NCBI RefSeq assembly: GCF_023072615.1
Contig: NZ_JAKNRW010000037.1
Coordinates: forward strand, 1 to 50,160
DNA length: 50,160 nt
Direction: 5' to 3'
DNA from: Pseudomonas violetae
Lineage (GTDB): Bacteria; Pseudomonadota; Gammaproteobacteria; Pseudomonadales; Pseudomonadaceae
This document shows positions 1-8,232 of this stretch, one piece after another. Below the pieces are notes generated by a model that was given only the letters and a program-made list of their open reading frames with translations, did not search any database and was not told the origin of the DNA. Both the position numbers and the translations under genes were made by a program. Position 1 is the first letter of the stretch. Every line of letters begins with the position of its first letter.

Positions 1-1745
1 GGCAGCGTTCCGGTGCCCGCGCCCGCCGGCTGATCGTGTTGCCAGGCCCAATCGGCAGCCGCGCGTTCCGCTTCGGTAAAGGTCAACGGGCCACCGGTTT
101 CAACTTTCCAGCCCGCCTGCCCGTCGCGATTGAGCAGGCACAGTTGCACATCGCTCCAACCATTGAGGTGCTGCGCTGCCGCGCTGACCACCGCCTGGCG
201 ATCAGTGGCGGCGGTGAGTTTGCGTGACAGGTCGAGCAGTTCGCTGGTCTCTTCCTGGGTATCGCGCAGCGCCTGCAATTGTCGACGCTGACGCGCCGCG
301 AGGTTGCCAGTGAGTGCCGCCATCAGCAGAAAAAACAGCAGGGTCAGCACGTCTTCTTCGCGTTGGATGCTGAAGGAAAAATTCGGTGGAATGAACAAAA
401 AGTCGTAGGTCAGGAACGACAGCGCCGCGCAGGCCAGCGCCGGGCCGAGACTGCTGCGCACGGCCACCAGCAGCACGGCCGCGAGGAACACCAGTGAGAT
501 GTTGGGCAACGCCAACACACTGGCCACAGCCCAGGCCAGCGCACTGGCGAGCAGGGTCGCGACCAGCGCCAGCGCATAGTCGAACCACACCAGTGGCTGG
601 GTCGAACGCGGACGTGGCGAACGGTGCGGGTGATCGCTGTCGAGGACGTTGATTTCCAGCCCACGCGCATTGCGCAACAGTCGTGAAGCCAGGCCACCAC
701 CGAACAGATACCGATACCAACGCTGCCGGGATTGCCCGACCAGTATCAGGCTGGCGCGACGTTCGCCAGCATGCTGGATCAAGGTCTTCGCCACCTCGCC
801 GGCACGCAGTAACACCACTTCGCCGCCCAGGCGCTCGGCCAGTTGCTGGGCACTTTGCAGGCGCAAGCGTGCCTGCTCGTCGCGCACGTTACCGTTGTCC
901 ACATGCACCAGGCTCCAAGGCAAGTGGCGACGTTGGGCGACCCGACTGGCATGCCGTACCAGGCGCTCGGCCTGCTCATCGCCATCGACCCCAACCAGCA
1001 ACCGACCGCGCACGGCCGGCGCATCCTGGCCGAGTTGGCGATAACCCTGGGCCAGGTCATTGTCGACTTGCGCGGCGGCAGTCTGCATCGCCAGCTCACG
1101 CAAGGCGGTAAGGTTGGTCTGGGTGAAAAACGCATCGATGGCCGCCCGCGCCTGCTCCGGCACATAGACTTTGCCGTCGCGCAGACGCTCGAGCAATTCC
1201 CTTGGTGGCAAGTCGATCAGCAGCAGTTCATACGCTTCCTGCAGCACCCAGTCCGGCAAGGTCTCACGGACCTGAACGCCGGTGATGCCGCGCACCTGGT
1301 CATTGAGACTTTCCAGGTGCTGGACGTTGACCGTAGTGAACACGTCGATGCCCGCGGCGAGCAGTTCCTGGATATCCTGCCAGCGCTTGGCGTGACGGCT
1401 GCCCGGGGCGTTGCTGTGAGCCAGTTCGTCGACCAGCACCAGCTTGGGCTTGGCCGCCAACAAGCCGTCGAGGTCCATTTCTTCGAGCATCACGCCACGG
1501 TATTCCGAGCGCACCAGGGGCTGCTGTGGCAAACCACCGAGCAGCGCCTCGGTTTCCGCGCGACCATGGGTTTCGACCACTCCGGCAAGCACTTTCACAC
1601 CCTGGCGCAGCTGGCTGTGCGCGGCCTGAAGCATGGCGTAGGTCTTGCCAACACCCGGGGCTGCGCCGAGGAAAACCTTGAGCCGGCCACGGCCATCACG
1701 GGGTAGTTCTGCTAGCAGTGCGTCGGCTCGGCCGGTGTTGCTCAT
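1..1745 (-). CDS. kdpD: Sensor histidine kinase KdpD, N-terminal part (cut by window edge)
   Basis: Membrane sensor kinase that, with KdpE, switches on the kdp potassium-uptake operon when K+ is limiting or osmolarity rises. About 581 N-terminal codons are present; the kinase core lies beyond position 1. Reading leftward from the ATG at 1745, the protein opens with the KdpD cytoplasmic domain and a Walker A motif (GAAPGVGKT, about residues 26-34), followed by VDELAHSN. A universal-stress-protein-like domain (LLVGVDG, LILVGQS) comes next, then the four-helix DUF4118 membrane segment and the start of a GAF-like domain. An AGGAAAG ribosome site precedes the ATG. It is the last gene of the kdp cluster in this window, 65 bp after kdpC. 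KdpE is expected just outside to the left. Confidence 0.95.
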   Translation of the reverse strand, partial: MSNTGRADALLAELPRDGRGRLKVFLGAAPGVGKTYAMLQAAHSQLRQGVKVLAGVVETHGRAETEALLGGLPQQPLVRSEYRGVMLEEMDLDGLLAAKPKLVLVDELAHSNAPGSRHAKRWQDIQELLAAGIDVFTTVNVQHLESLNDQVRGITGVQVRETLPDWVLQEAYELLLIDLPPRELLERLRDGKVYVPEQARAAIDAFFTQTNLTALRELAMQTAAAQVDNDLAQGYRQLGQDAPAVRGRLLVGVDGDEQAERLVRHASRVAQRRHLPWSLVHVDNGNVRDEQARLRLQSAQQLAERLGGEVVLLRAGEVAKTLIQHAGERRASLILVGQSRQRWYRYLFGGGLASRLLRNARGLEINVLDSDHPHRSPRPRSTQPLVWFDYALALVATLLASALAWAVASVLALPNISLVFLAAVLLVAVRSSLGPALACAALSFLTYDFLFIPPNFSFSIQREEDVLTLLFFLLMAALTGNLAARQRRQLQALRDTQEETSELLDLSRKLTAATDRQAVVSAAAQHLNGWSDVQLCLLNRDGQAGWKVETGGPLTFTEAERAAADWAWQHDQPAGAGTGTL

Positions 1746-1775
1746 GCTTAAACTTTCCTGGTTTCAGATGTTGAT

Positions 1776-1789
1776 TGTGTGTGTGTGTG
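1776..1789. repeat. TG dinucleotide microsatellite (7 units)
   Basis: Seven uninterrupted TG units lie in the 65-bp gap between kdpC and kdpD, about 31-44 bp upstream of the kdpD ATG. The tract does not touch the ribosome site. It may be length-polymorphic, but no function is visible. Confidence 0.7.
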
Positions 1790-1810
1790 AGGCCGCCTTC
1801 GCGAGCAGAT

Positions 1811-2356
1811 CTACAGGTTATCCAGCGCAATGTTCAGCGCCAACACATTCACCACCGGCGGTCCCACCAGCGGTTGCTCGATATGCGCTTCCATCAATTG
1901 CTCAAGCGTCGACACCGGTAAATTGCGCGCTGTCGCAACTCGCGCCAGTTGATAGGCAATCGCCGCAGGAGGCAAGTGCGGATCGAGGCCGCTGCCGGAA
2001 GTAGTCAGTTGCGCCAGGGGCACTGGGCCTTGGCCTGGCACCAGCAGTTTGCTGGCATCCTCAAGTACCCGCGTGGCCAGCGCCGGGTTGCTTGGCGCAA
2101 GGTTGCTGGCGCCACTGGAAACCGTGGCAAAGGCACCGGCTGAAGGTCGTGGATGGAACCAGGCGTCACCGGTGAAATCCTGGGCGATCAGTGCAGAGCC
2201 ACGCACCTTGCCACTGGCGTCCTGCACCAGGCTTCCGTTGGCCTGGCTGGGGAAAGCGACCTGGGCCACACCGGTGACAACCAGGGGATAGGCAACGCCG
2301 GTGATCAGGGTCATGAGAACGAGCAGGCTCAAGGCCGGGCGGATCATTGTGGACAT
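1811..2356 (-). CDS. kdpC: Potassium-transporting ATPase subunit KdpC
   Basis: Small single-pass subunit of the KdpFABC high-affinity K+ pump, thought to stabilise the complex and aid ATP binding by KdpB. The 181-residue product starts MSTMIRPAL and has one hydrophobic segment (LSLLVLMTLITGVAYPLVV, about residues 9-27). A periplasmic-type domain with the family pattern QDFTGDAWFHPRPS, SNLAPSNP and GLDPHLPP follows. The frame stays open upstream to 2512, but that part is translated REP sequence. The ATG at 2356 is preceded by GAGGAA and gives the normal family length. A REP doublet separates it from kdpB, which is unusual inside this operon. Confidence 0.96.
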   Translation of the reverse strand: MSTMIRPALSLLVLMTLITGVAYPLVVTGVAQVAFPSQANGSLVQDASGKVRGSALIAQDFTGDAWFHPRPSAGAFATVSSGASNLAPSNPALATRVLEDASKLLVPGQGPVPLAQLTTSGSGLDPHLPPAAIAYQLARVATARNLPVSTLEQLMEAHIEQPLVGPPVVNVLALNIALDNL

Positions 2357-2411
2357 TTCAGATTCCTCGAATTCGGGTAACAAATTCTGTGGTTCGTGAG
2401 CAAACTGCCCC

Positions 2412-2511
2412 TGTAGGAGCGAGCTTGCTCGCGAAAAACTTGAGTTCAACGCGCTCATCCAGACAGAACGCGTCATCGTTAACTTCCATCGCCAGCAGGC
2501 TGGCTCCCACA
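2412..2511. repeat. REP doublet (REPIN-like), chimeric arms, between kdpB and kdpC
   Basis: The left arm (2412-2434) belongs to the TAGGAGCGAGCTTGCTCGCG type. The right arm (2488-2511) belongs to a different type (CCAGCAGGCTGGCTCC core). The spacer carries CGCGTCATCGTT, which also occurs in the spacer of the homotypic doublet at 40822-40923. The element lies in the 162-bp kdpB-kdpC gap, where it could form a hairpin and alter the ratio of distal to proximal transcripts. Confidence 0.8.
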
Positions 2512-2518
2512 CAAGCGG

Positions 2519-4579
2519 TCAAACCAGATGCAACGCCGTCAACAGCATGTCGATCGCCTTGATCCCCACGAACGGCACCACAATCCCGCCCAGCCCATAA
2601 ATCAGCAGGTTGCGCCGCAGCAACGCCGCCGCACTCGCGGCCTGCACCCGCACACCGCGCAACGCCAGCGGTATCAGCACCACGATAATCAAGGCGTTGA
2701 ACACGATGGCCGAGAGAATGGCGCTCTGCGGGCTGCTCAGTTGCATGACGTTGAGCACGCCCAACTGCGGGTAGATCGAGGCGAACAACGCCGGCAGGAT
2801 TGCAAAATATTTGGCCACGTCGTTGGCGATGGAAAAGGTCGTGAGCGCACCGCGAGTCACCAGCAATTCCTTGCCGATCTGCACCACGTCCAGCAGCTTG
2901 GTCGGGTCGCTGTCGAGGTCGACCATGTTCGCCGCCTCGCGTGCCGCTTGAGTCCCGTCGTTCATCGCCATGCCGACGTCAGCCTGGGCCAGGGCCGGGG
3001 CGTCGTTGGCACCGTCGCCGCACATCGCCACCAATCGGCCGTCGTTCTGCTCATGCCGAATGCGCGCCAGTTTTTTCTCCGGAGTGGCTTCGGCCAGCAC
3101 GTCATCGACACCCGCTTCGGCTGCAATCGCCGCCGCTGTGAGCGGGTTGTCGCCGGTCACCATCACCGTGCGAATGCCCAGCTTGCGCAGCTCGGCAAAA
3201 CGCTCGCGGATGCCGGGCTTGACCACGTCCTTGAGGTGGATCGCACCGAGCAGTTTGCCGTCGGTGCACACCAGCAATGGCGTACCACCGCTTTGGGCGA
3301 TTTTGTCGATTTCCCGGGACAGCGCGGGTGCCAGGTCGGCGCGTTTCAGACCAACAAAAGCCAGCACCGAATCCACCGCGCCCTTGCGATACACGCGGCC
3401 CTGATAGTCAACACCGGACAGGCGGGTTTCGGCACTGAACGGCACGCTCGTCAGGGTCCCGGAAGACGGCTCCGGCTGTGGATGCAAGCCGCGCAGGTAT
3501 TCGACGATCGACTTGCCTTCCGCCGTGTCATCGGCCAGCGAAGCGAATAACGCACCTTCGGCCAATTCCTTGTCGCTCACACCCGGCGCCGCATACACCG
3601 CTGTGCAACGACGATTGCCGAACGTGATGGTGCCGGTCTTGTCCAGCAACAGCACGTGTACATCCCCCGCCGCTTCCACCGCGCGACCGGATTTGGCGAT
3701 CACATTCAACCGCACCAGGCGGTCCATCCCGGCGATGCCAATGGCCGACAACAGCCCACCGATGGTGGTTGGAATCAGCGTAACCAGCAATGCCACGAGG
3801 AACACCAGCGGCAGGCTGCCGTTGGCGAAATGGGCGAAGGGTTGCAGGGTCACGACGACCAGCAGGAAGATCAGCGTAAGGCCAATCAGCAGGATATCGA
3901 GGGCGACTTCATTCGGGGTTTTCTGGCGTTTGGCGCCTTCGACCAGGGCGATCATGCGGTCAAGTGTCGACTCCCCGGGGTTGGCCGTGATCCGCACCAG
4001 CAGCCAGTCCGACACCAGCCGAGTGTTGCCGGTCACCGCCGAACGATCTCCACCCGACTCGCGAATCACCGGCGCCGACTCTCCGGTAATCGCCGCCTCG
4101 TTGACCGCCGCAATGCCTTCGATCACCTCGCCGTCACCGGGGATCATTTCCCCGGCTTCGACGCGCACCATGTCGTCCTTGCGCAAGCTGGCGGCTGGCA
4201 CGATTTGAAAACTGCCATCAGCGGTTTGGCGCCGAGCACTCAGGCCCTCGCTACCTGCCTTCAAACTGTCGGCGCGCGCCTTGCCGCGGCCTTCGGCCAA
4301 GGCTTCGGCGAAGTTGGCGAACAGCACGGTGAACCACAGCCACAGGGCAATTTGCGCGGCGACAAAAGTCGGCACTGCCGCATCCGGAATGAAACACAGC
4401 ACGGTGGTCAGGATGGCGGTCAGTTCAACCACCAGCATCACCGGCGCACGTTGCAACTGCCGCGGGTCAAGCTTGACGAAAGCTTGCACCAGCGCCGGGC
4501 GCCACAGGGCCGCGATCGCCGTTTTCGGTTGTTCCGGCGCCTTCATGGCAGCCGGTTTGGTTGCGGGCATATTCATCAT
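2519..4579 (-). CDS. kdpB: Potassium-transporting P-type ATPase catalytic subunit KdpB
   Basis: Catalytic P-type ATPase subunit that hydrolyses ATP to drive K+ import through KdpA. The length (up to 686 residues) is normal for the family. Hallmarks include the TGES loop near residue 165, the phosphorylated aspartate in DKTGT at about 313-317, MVTGDNPLTA in the nucleotide-binding region and GDGANDAPAL in the hinge. Paired transmembrane segments lie at about 45-90, 225-285 and the C-terminus. The start is ambiguous among ATGs at 4579, 4576 and 4570. AAGGAG lies only 3 nt before the first, so the second may be used. It follows kdpA after 7 bp, consistent with co-translation. Confidence 0.97.
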   Translation of the reverse strand: MMNMPATKPAAMKAPEQPKTAIAALWRPALVQAFVKLDPRQLQRAPVMLVVELTAILTTVLCFIPDAAVPTFVAAQIALWLWFTVLFANFAEALAEGRGKARADSLKAGSEGLSARRQTADGSFQIVPAASLRKDDMVRVEAGEMIPGDGEVIEGIAAVNEAAITGESAPVIRESGGDRSAVTGNTRLVSDWLLVRITANPGESTLDRMIALVEGAKRQKTPNEVALDILLIGLTLIFLLVVVTLQPFAHFANGSLPLVFLVALLVTLIPTTIGGLLSAIGIAGMDRLVRLNVIAKSGRAVEAAGDVHVLLLDKTGTITFGNRRCTAVYAAPGVSDKELAEGALFASLADDTAEGKSIVEYLRGLHPQPEPSSGTLTSVPFSAETRLSGVDYQGRVYRKGAVDSVLAFVGLKRADLAPALSREIDKIAQSGGTPLLVCTDGKLLGAIHLKDVVKPGIRERFAELRKLGIRTVMVTGDNPLTAAAIAAEAGVDDVLAEATPEKKLARIRHEQNDGRLVAMCGDGANDAPALAQADVGMAMNDGTQAAREAANMVDLDSDPTKLLDVVQIGKELLVTRGALTTFSIANDVAKYFAILPALFASIYPQLGVLNVMQLSSPQSAILSAIVFNALIIVVLIPLALRGVRVQAASAAALLRRNLLIYGLGGIVVPFVGIKAIDMLLTALHLV

Positions 4580-4586
4580 CGGCTCC

Positions 4587-6281
4587 TTAGAAACCTAAGC
4601 TCAAGTGTTCGGCGATCGGGCCCAGCGCCAAAGTCGGCAGGAAGGTCAAACCACCCACCAGCAAAATGGTCACCGTCAACAAGGTCACGAACAGCGGGCC
4701 ATGGGTCGGGAAGCTGTTCGGGCTGACCGGAGCAGCTTTCTTCAGCGCCAGGCTGCCAGCCAGGGCCAGCACCGGCAGAATGTAGCCAAAGCGACCGATC
4801 AACATGCCAAGACCGAGCATCAGGTTGTGAAATGGCGTGTTGGCACCGAAGCCGGCGAAGGCAGATCCGTTGTTGGCGCTGGCCGAGGTGTAGGCGTAAA
4901 GCAGCTGACTGAAACCATGAGCCCCAGGGTTGCTCACCGCCGCCACTGGCCCTGGCAGGCTGGCCGCAATGGCGCCAAGCACCAGCACGCCCACCGGCAT
5001 CACCAGCAGGGTCACTACCAGTAACTGCACTTCCCTGGCCTGCAATTTCTTGCCAAGGTATTCCGGCGTGCGGCCGATCATCAGCCCCGCCAGAAACACT
5101 GCGATCAGCACGTTCAGTAGCATCCCGTAGAGCCCGGCCCCCACGCCGCCGAAGATCACCTCGCCCACCATCATGTTCACCAGCGCGACCATGCCGCTGA
5201 GTGGACTGAGGCTGTCGTGCATCGAGTTGACCGAACCGTTGGACGCCGCCGTAGTCGTCACCGACCACAGCACCGAAGCGGTAGTACCAAACCGCGCTTC
5301 CTTGCCTTCCAGCGGCGCGGTCTGTTCAACGGCCGCGTTATTGAGGCTCGGATTCGGCTGGTACTCAGCCCACAACGAAGTGGCGCCACCGATCAGGAAC
5401 AGCGCCAGCATGCAGGCAATGATCGCGCGGCTCTGGCGCAGGTCCTTCACGTAATGGCCGAAAGTGAACACCAGGGCCGCAGGAATCAAAATGATCGAAG
5501 ACACTTCGAACAGATTGCTCCACGCGGTTGGGTTCTCGAAGGGATGCGCCGAGTTGACCCCAAAGAAGCCGCCGCCGTTGGTCCCCAACTGCTTGATCGC
5601 AATCTGGCTGGCTGCCGGGCCCAAGGGAATCACCTGATCGACGCCCTGCATCGTCACCGCATTCACATAGTGCGCGAAGGTTTGCGGCACGCCCTGCCAT
5701 ACCAGAAACAGCGCCAGCAGCAGACACAGCGGCAGCAAGCCATAGAGGGTGGCACGGGTCATGTCGACCCAGAAATTGCCCAGGGTCCTGGTGGACTTGC
5801 GCCCGATACCACGACACAACGCCACCAGCACAGCCAGGCCGGTGGCGGCGCTGACAAAGTTCTGCACGGTGAGGCCAACCATCTGGCTCAGGTAGCTGAG
5901 CGTCGCTTCGCCGCTGTAAGACTGCCAGTTGGTGTTGGTGATGAAGCTGACGGTGGTGTTGAACGCCTGAGTCCATTCCAGGCCCGGCAACTGCTGCGGA
6001 TTGAGCGGTAAATAGTTCTGGAACAGCAAAAGCGCGAACAACAGCAAAAAGCCCGCAAGGTTGAACGCCAGCAGCGCCAACGCGTACTTCTGCCAGCTCT
6101 GCTCGACCTGCGGATCAACCCCCGCCACCCGATAACAAGCGCGCTCCACCGGTCCCAGCACCGGAGTCAGCCAGGTGCGCTGCCCTTCCATGACCTTGTA
6201 AAAGAACCGCCCGAGAAACGGCGCCGGAATCAGCACCACGGCGAAGAACGCGAGGATCAGCCAATAGTCATAACTGTGCAT
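4587..6281 (-). CDS. kdpA: Potassium-transporting ATPase channel-like subunit KdpA
   Basis: K+-translocating subunit of KdpFABC, related to Trk/Ktr channels, with about ten membrane spans. The 564-residue product begins MHSYDYWLILAFF. Selectivity-filter-like loops are visible as TNWQSYSGE, TNGGGFFGVNSAHPFENPT and SANNGSAFAGFG. The frame is open upstream to 6422, but that stretch overlaps kdpF and reads as junk. The ATG at 6281 gives the usual family start and lies 8 bp after the kdpF stop. Confidence 0.97.
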   Translation of the reverse strand: MHSYDYWLILAFFAVVLIPAPFLGRFFYKVMEGQRTWLTPVLGPVERACYRVAGVDPQVEQSWQKYALALLAFNLAGFLLLFALLLFQNYLPLNPQQLPGLEWTQAFNTTVSFITNTNWQSYSGEATLSYLSQMVGLTVQNFVSAATGLAVLVALCRGIGRKSTRTLGNFWVDMTRATLYGLLPLCLLLALFLVWQGVPQTFAHYVNAVTMQGVDQVIPLGPAASQIAIKQLGTNGGGFFGVNSAHPFENPTAWSNLFEVSSIILIPAALVFTFGHYVKDLRQSRAIIACMLALFLIGGATSLWAEYQPNPSLNNAAVEQTAPLEGKEARFGTTASVLWSVTTTAASNGSVNSMHDSLSPLSGMVALVNMMVGEVIFGGVGAGLYGMLLNVLIAVFLAGLMIGRTPEYLGKKLQAREVQLLVVTLLVMPVGVLVLGAIAASLPGPVAAVSNPGAHGFSQLLYAYTSASANNGSAFAGFGANTPFHNLMLGLGMLIGRFGYILPVLALAGSLALKKAAPVSPNSFPTHGPLFVTLLTVTILLVGGLTFLPTLALGPIAEHLSLGF

Positions 6282-6289
6282 ACCCGCTC

Positions 6290-6379
6290 CTAGTTCCGGT
6301 CCGCGCGCAACAGCGCAACCAACAGATAAATGAACAGCCCCACTGCCAGCAGCAGTGACACTCCGTCCAAAACGCTCAT
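6290..6379 (-). CDS. kdpF: Small membrane subunit KdpF (29 aa)
   Basis: A 29-residue, single-helix hydrophobic peptide (MSVLDGVSLLLAVGLFIYLL, then VALLRADRN) lies directly before kdpA. Size, position and sequence pattern match KdpF, which stabilises the KdpABC complex in the inner membrane. CGGAGAAATCCC precedes the ATG at 6379. It is short enough to be missed by usual ORF length cut-offs. Confidence 0.93.
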   Translation of the reverse strand: MSVLDGVSLLLAVGLFIYLLVALLRADRN

Positions 6380-6470
6380 GGGATTTCTCCGTGTTACGGC
6401 GTATTGCCGCGTGTGGAGTCATTGTCGGCAGGGAGGGTGTAAAGGAACGAGATCGAGGGGTGCGGTGGGG

Positions 6471-6487
6471 GATAAAGAAAGTGTAAA
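6471..6487 (-). promoter_or_regulatory. Candidate KdpE operator upstream of kdpF
   Basis: On the minus strand this reads TTTACACTTTCTTTATC, two TTTA-containing half sites whose starts are 11 bp apart. It resembles the E. coli KdpE direct repeat as I remember it (TTTATA-N5-TTTACA). It lies 92-108 bp upstream of the kdpF ATG. A further CTTTACACC lies nearer the gene at about 6437-6445. No clear -35/-10 pair could be assigned. Confidence 0.5.
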
Positions 6488-6586
6488 GAGTGGGGTTATG
6501 CGGGGTTTACAGCATTGCCGCTCGCGCACGACCGGTCATTTGGTCGAGAATGTCTGCAATCGAATTTCAATGCCGGAGAAAACCCC

Positions 6587-7132
6587 ATGAACGTAGTGGC
6601 CACCGATTTGCCCGGTGTTCTCATTATCGAACCGAAGGTATTTGGTGATGAGCGCGGGTTTTTCTACGAAAGCTTCAACGCCAGGGCTTTCGAAGAAGCA
6701 ACGGGCCTGGAAAGCCGGTTTGTCCAGGACAACCACTCACGCTCGCAAAAAGGTGTGCTGCGCGGCCTGCATTACCAATTGGAAAATACCCAGGGCAAAC
6801 TGGTTCGGGTAACGGCGGGGGAGGTGCTCGACGTGGCGGTGGACATCCGCCGCAGCTCCCCGTACTTCGGAAAATGGGTTGCGGTTCGGTTGTCTGCCGA
6901 GAATCATCGTCAGCTATGGGTTCCGGAGGGTTTTGCCCATGGATTTCTGGTATTGAGCAATTTCGCCGAGTTTCTTTATAAAACCACCAACTACTACACC
7001 CCCTCCGCAGAGCACAGTATTCGTTGGGACGATCCGGACCTGGCCATCAACTGGCAATTGGATGGAGTTCCACAACTGTCCGCCAAGGATCAAGCGGCAA
7101 TGTTCCTGAGGGATGCAGAGGTATTCTCGTGA
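6587..7132 (+). CDS. rmlC: dTDP-4-dehydrorhamnose 3,5-epimerase RmlC
   Basis: Converts dTDP-4-keto-6-deoxyglucose to dTDP-4-keto-rhamnose, the third step of dTDP-L-rhamnose synthesis. The 181-residue product has the cupin-fold RmlC signatures FVQDNHSRS, GVLRGLHYQ (catalytic His about residue 62), WVPEGFAHGFLVLS and YKTTNYY. The ATG at 6587 is preceded by GGAGAAAACCCC. An in-frame start at 6515 would add 24 residues with no family match. It is the first gene of a four-gene operon, and its stop overlaps a possible GTG start for rmlB. Confidence 0.96.
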   Translation: MNVVATDLPGVLIIEPKVFGDERGFFYESFNARAFEEATGLESRFVQDNHSRSQKGVLRGLHYQLENTQGKLVRVTAGEVLDVAVDIRRSSPYFGKWVAVRLSAENHRQLWVPEGFAHGFLVLSNFAEFLYKTTNYYTPSAEHSIRWDDPDLAINWQLDGVPQLSAKDQAAMFLRDAEVFS

Positions 7133-7149
7133 ATCCAAGGCTAACTAAC

Positions 7150-8232
7150 ATGCGTATCCTCATCACTGGCGGTGCAGGTTTCATAGGCTCGGCGCTGATT
7201 CGAGAGCTGATAACGCAAACTGGGCATGAAGTGCTCAATCTGGACAAGCTGACCTACGCCGGCAATCTCGAGTCCTTGACCAGCATTGCCAGCGACACAC
7301 GTTATGAGTTTGTCCAGGTCGATATCGTTGACCAGGCGGCAGTGGGTGCAGTGCTTAAGCGATTCCAGCCGCAGGCAATCATGCACCTGGCCGCAGAGTC
7401 CCATGTCGACCGTTCCATCGATGGTCCATCGGACTTCATCCAGACCAACATCGTCGGCACCTACAGCTTGCTGGAAGCGGCCCGTGCCTACTGGCAGTCC
7501 CTCGCCGAGCCCGAAAAAAGTGCGTTCCGTTTTCATCACATCTCCACCGACGAAGTCTACGGCGACTTGCATGGTGTCGATGACCTGTTTACAGAAACGA
7601 CTCCGTACGCTCCAAGCTCGCCATACTCAGCCAGCAAGGCGGCTTCCGACCATCTGGTCCGAGCATGGCAGCGCACTTACGGCCTGCCGGTGCTGTTAAC
7701 TAATTGCTCGAACAACTACGGCCCCTACCACTTCCCGGAAAAATTGATTCCACTGGTCATCCTCAATGCACTGGCCGGTAAAGCGCTTCCCGTGTACGGC
7801 AACGGCCTGCAAGTTCGCGACTGGCTGTTCGTCGAGGACCACGCCCGGGCGCTACTCAAGGTAGTGACCGAAGGCACAGTCGGGGAGACTTACAACATCG
7901 GCGGGCACAACGAACAGAAAAACATCGACGTGGTACGCGACATCTGCGCACTGCTCGAAGAATTGGCACCGCAAAAACCCGAAGGCGTTGCGCAGTACGC
8001 GGATTTGATCACGTTCGTCCAGGATCGGCCGGGGCACGACCAGCGTTACGCAATCGATGCCGGCAAGATCGAGCGTGAGCTTGGCTGGGTGCCTGAAGAG
8101 ACCTTCCAATCCGGCCTGCGCAAAACCGTCCAGTGGTACCTGGATAACCTAGAATGGTGCCGACGCGTCCAGGACGGCAGCTATCAAGGCGAACGCTTGG
8201 GCGCCATCAATAACCGGGAACTGTTCGCATGA
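7150..8232 (+). CDS. rmlB: dTDP-glucose 4,6-dehydratase RmlB
   Basis: Extended SDR enzyme for the second step of dTDP-L-rhamnose synthesis, oxidising and dehydrating dTDP-glucose with NAD+. The 360 residues (normal length) start MRILITGGAGFIGSALI. They carry HLAAESHVDRSI, STDEVYGD and the catalytic YSASKAASDH (Tyr-x3-Lys). A GTG at 7129 that overlaps the rmlC stop is in frame and could add seven residues. The ATG gives the conventional N-terminus. It overlaps rmlA by 4 bp (ATGA). Confidence 0.96.
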   Translation: MRILITGGAGFIGSALIRELITQTGHEVLNLDKLTYAGNLESLTSIASDTRYEFVQVDIVDQAAVGAVLKRFQPQAIMHLAAESHVDRSIDGPSDFIQTNIVGTYSLLEAARAYWQSLAEPEKSAFRFHHISTDEVYGDLHGVDDLFTETTPYAPSSPYSASKAASDHLVRAWQRTYGLPVLLTNCSNNYGPYHFPEKLIPLVILNALAGKALPVYGNGLQVRDWLFVEDHARALLKVVTEGTVGETYNIGGHNEQKNIDVVRDICALLEELAPQKPEGVAQYADLITFVQDRPGHDQRYAIDAGKIERELGWVPEETFQSGLRKTVQWYLDNLEWCRRVQDGSYQGERLGAINNRELFA

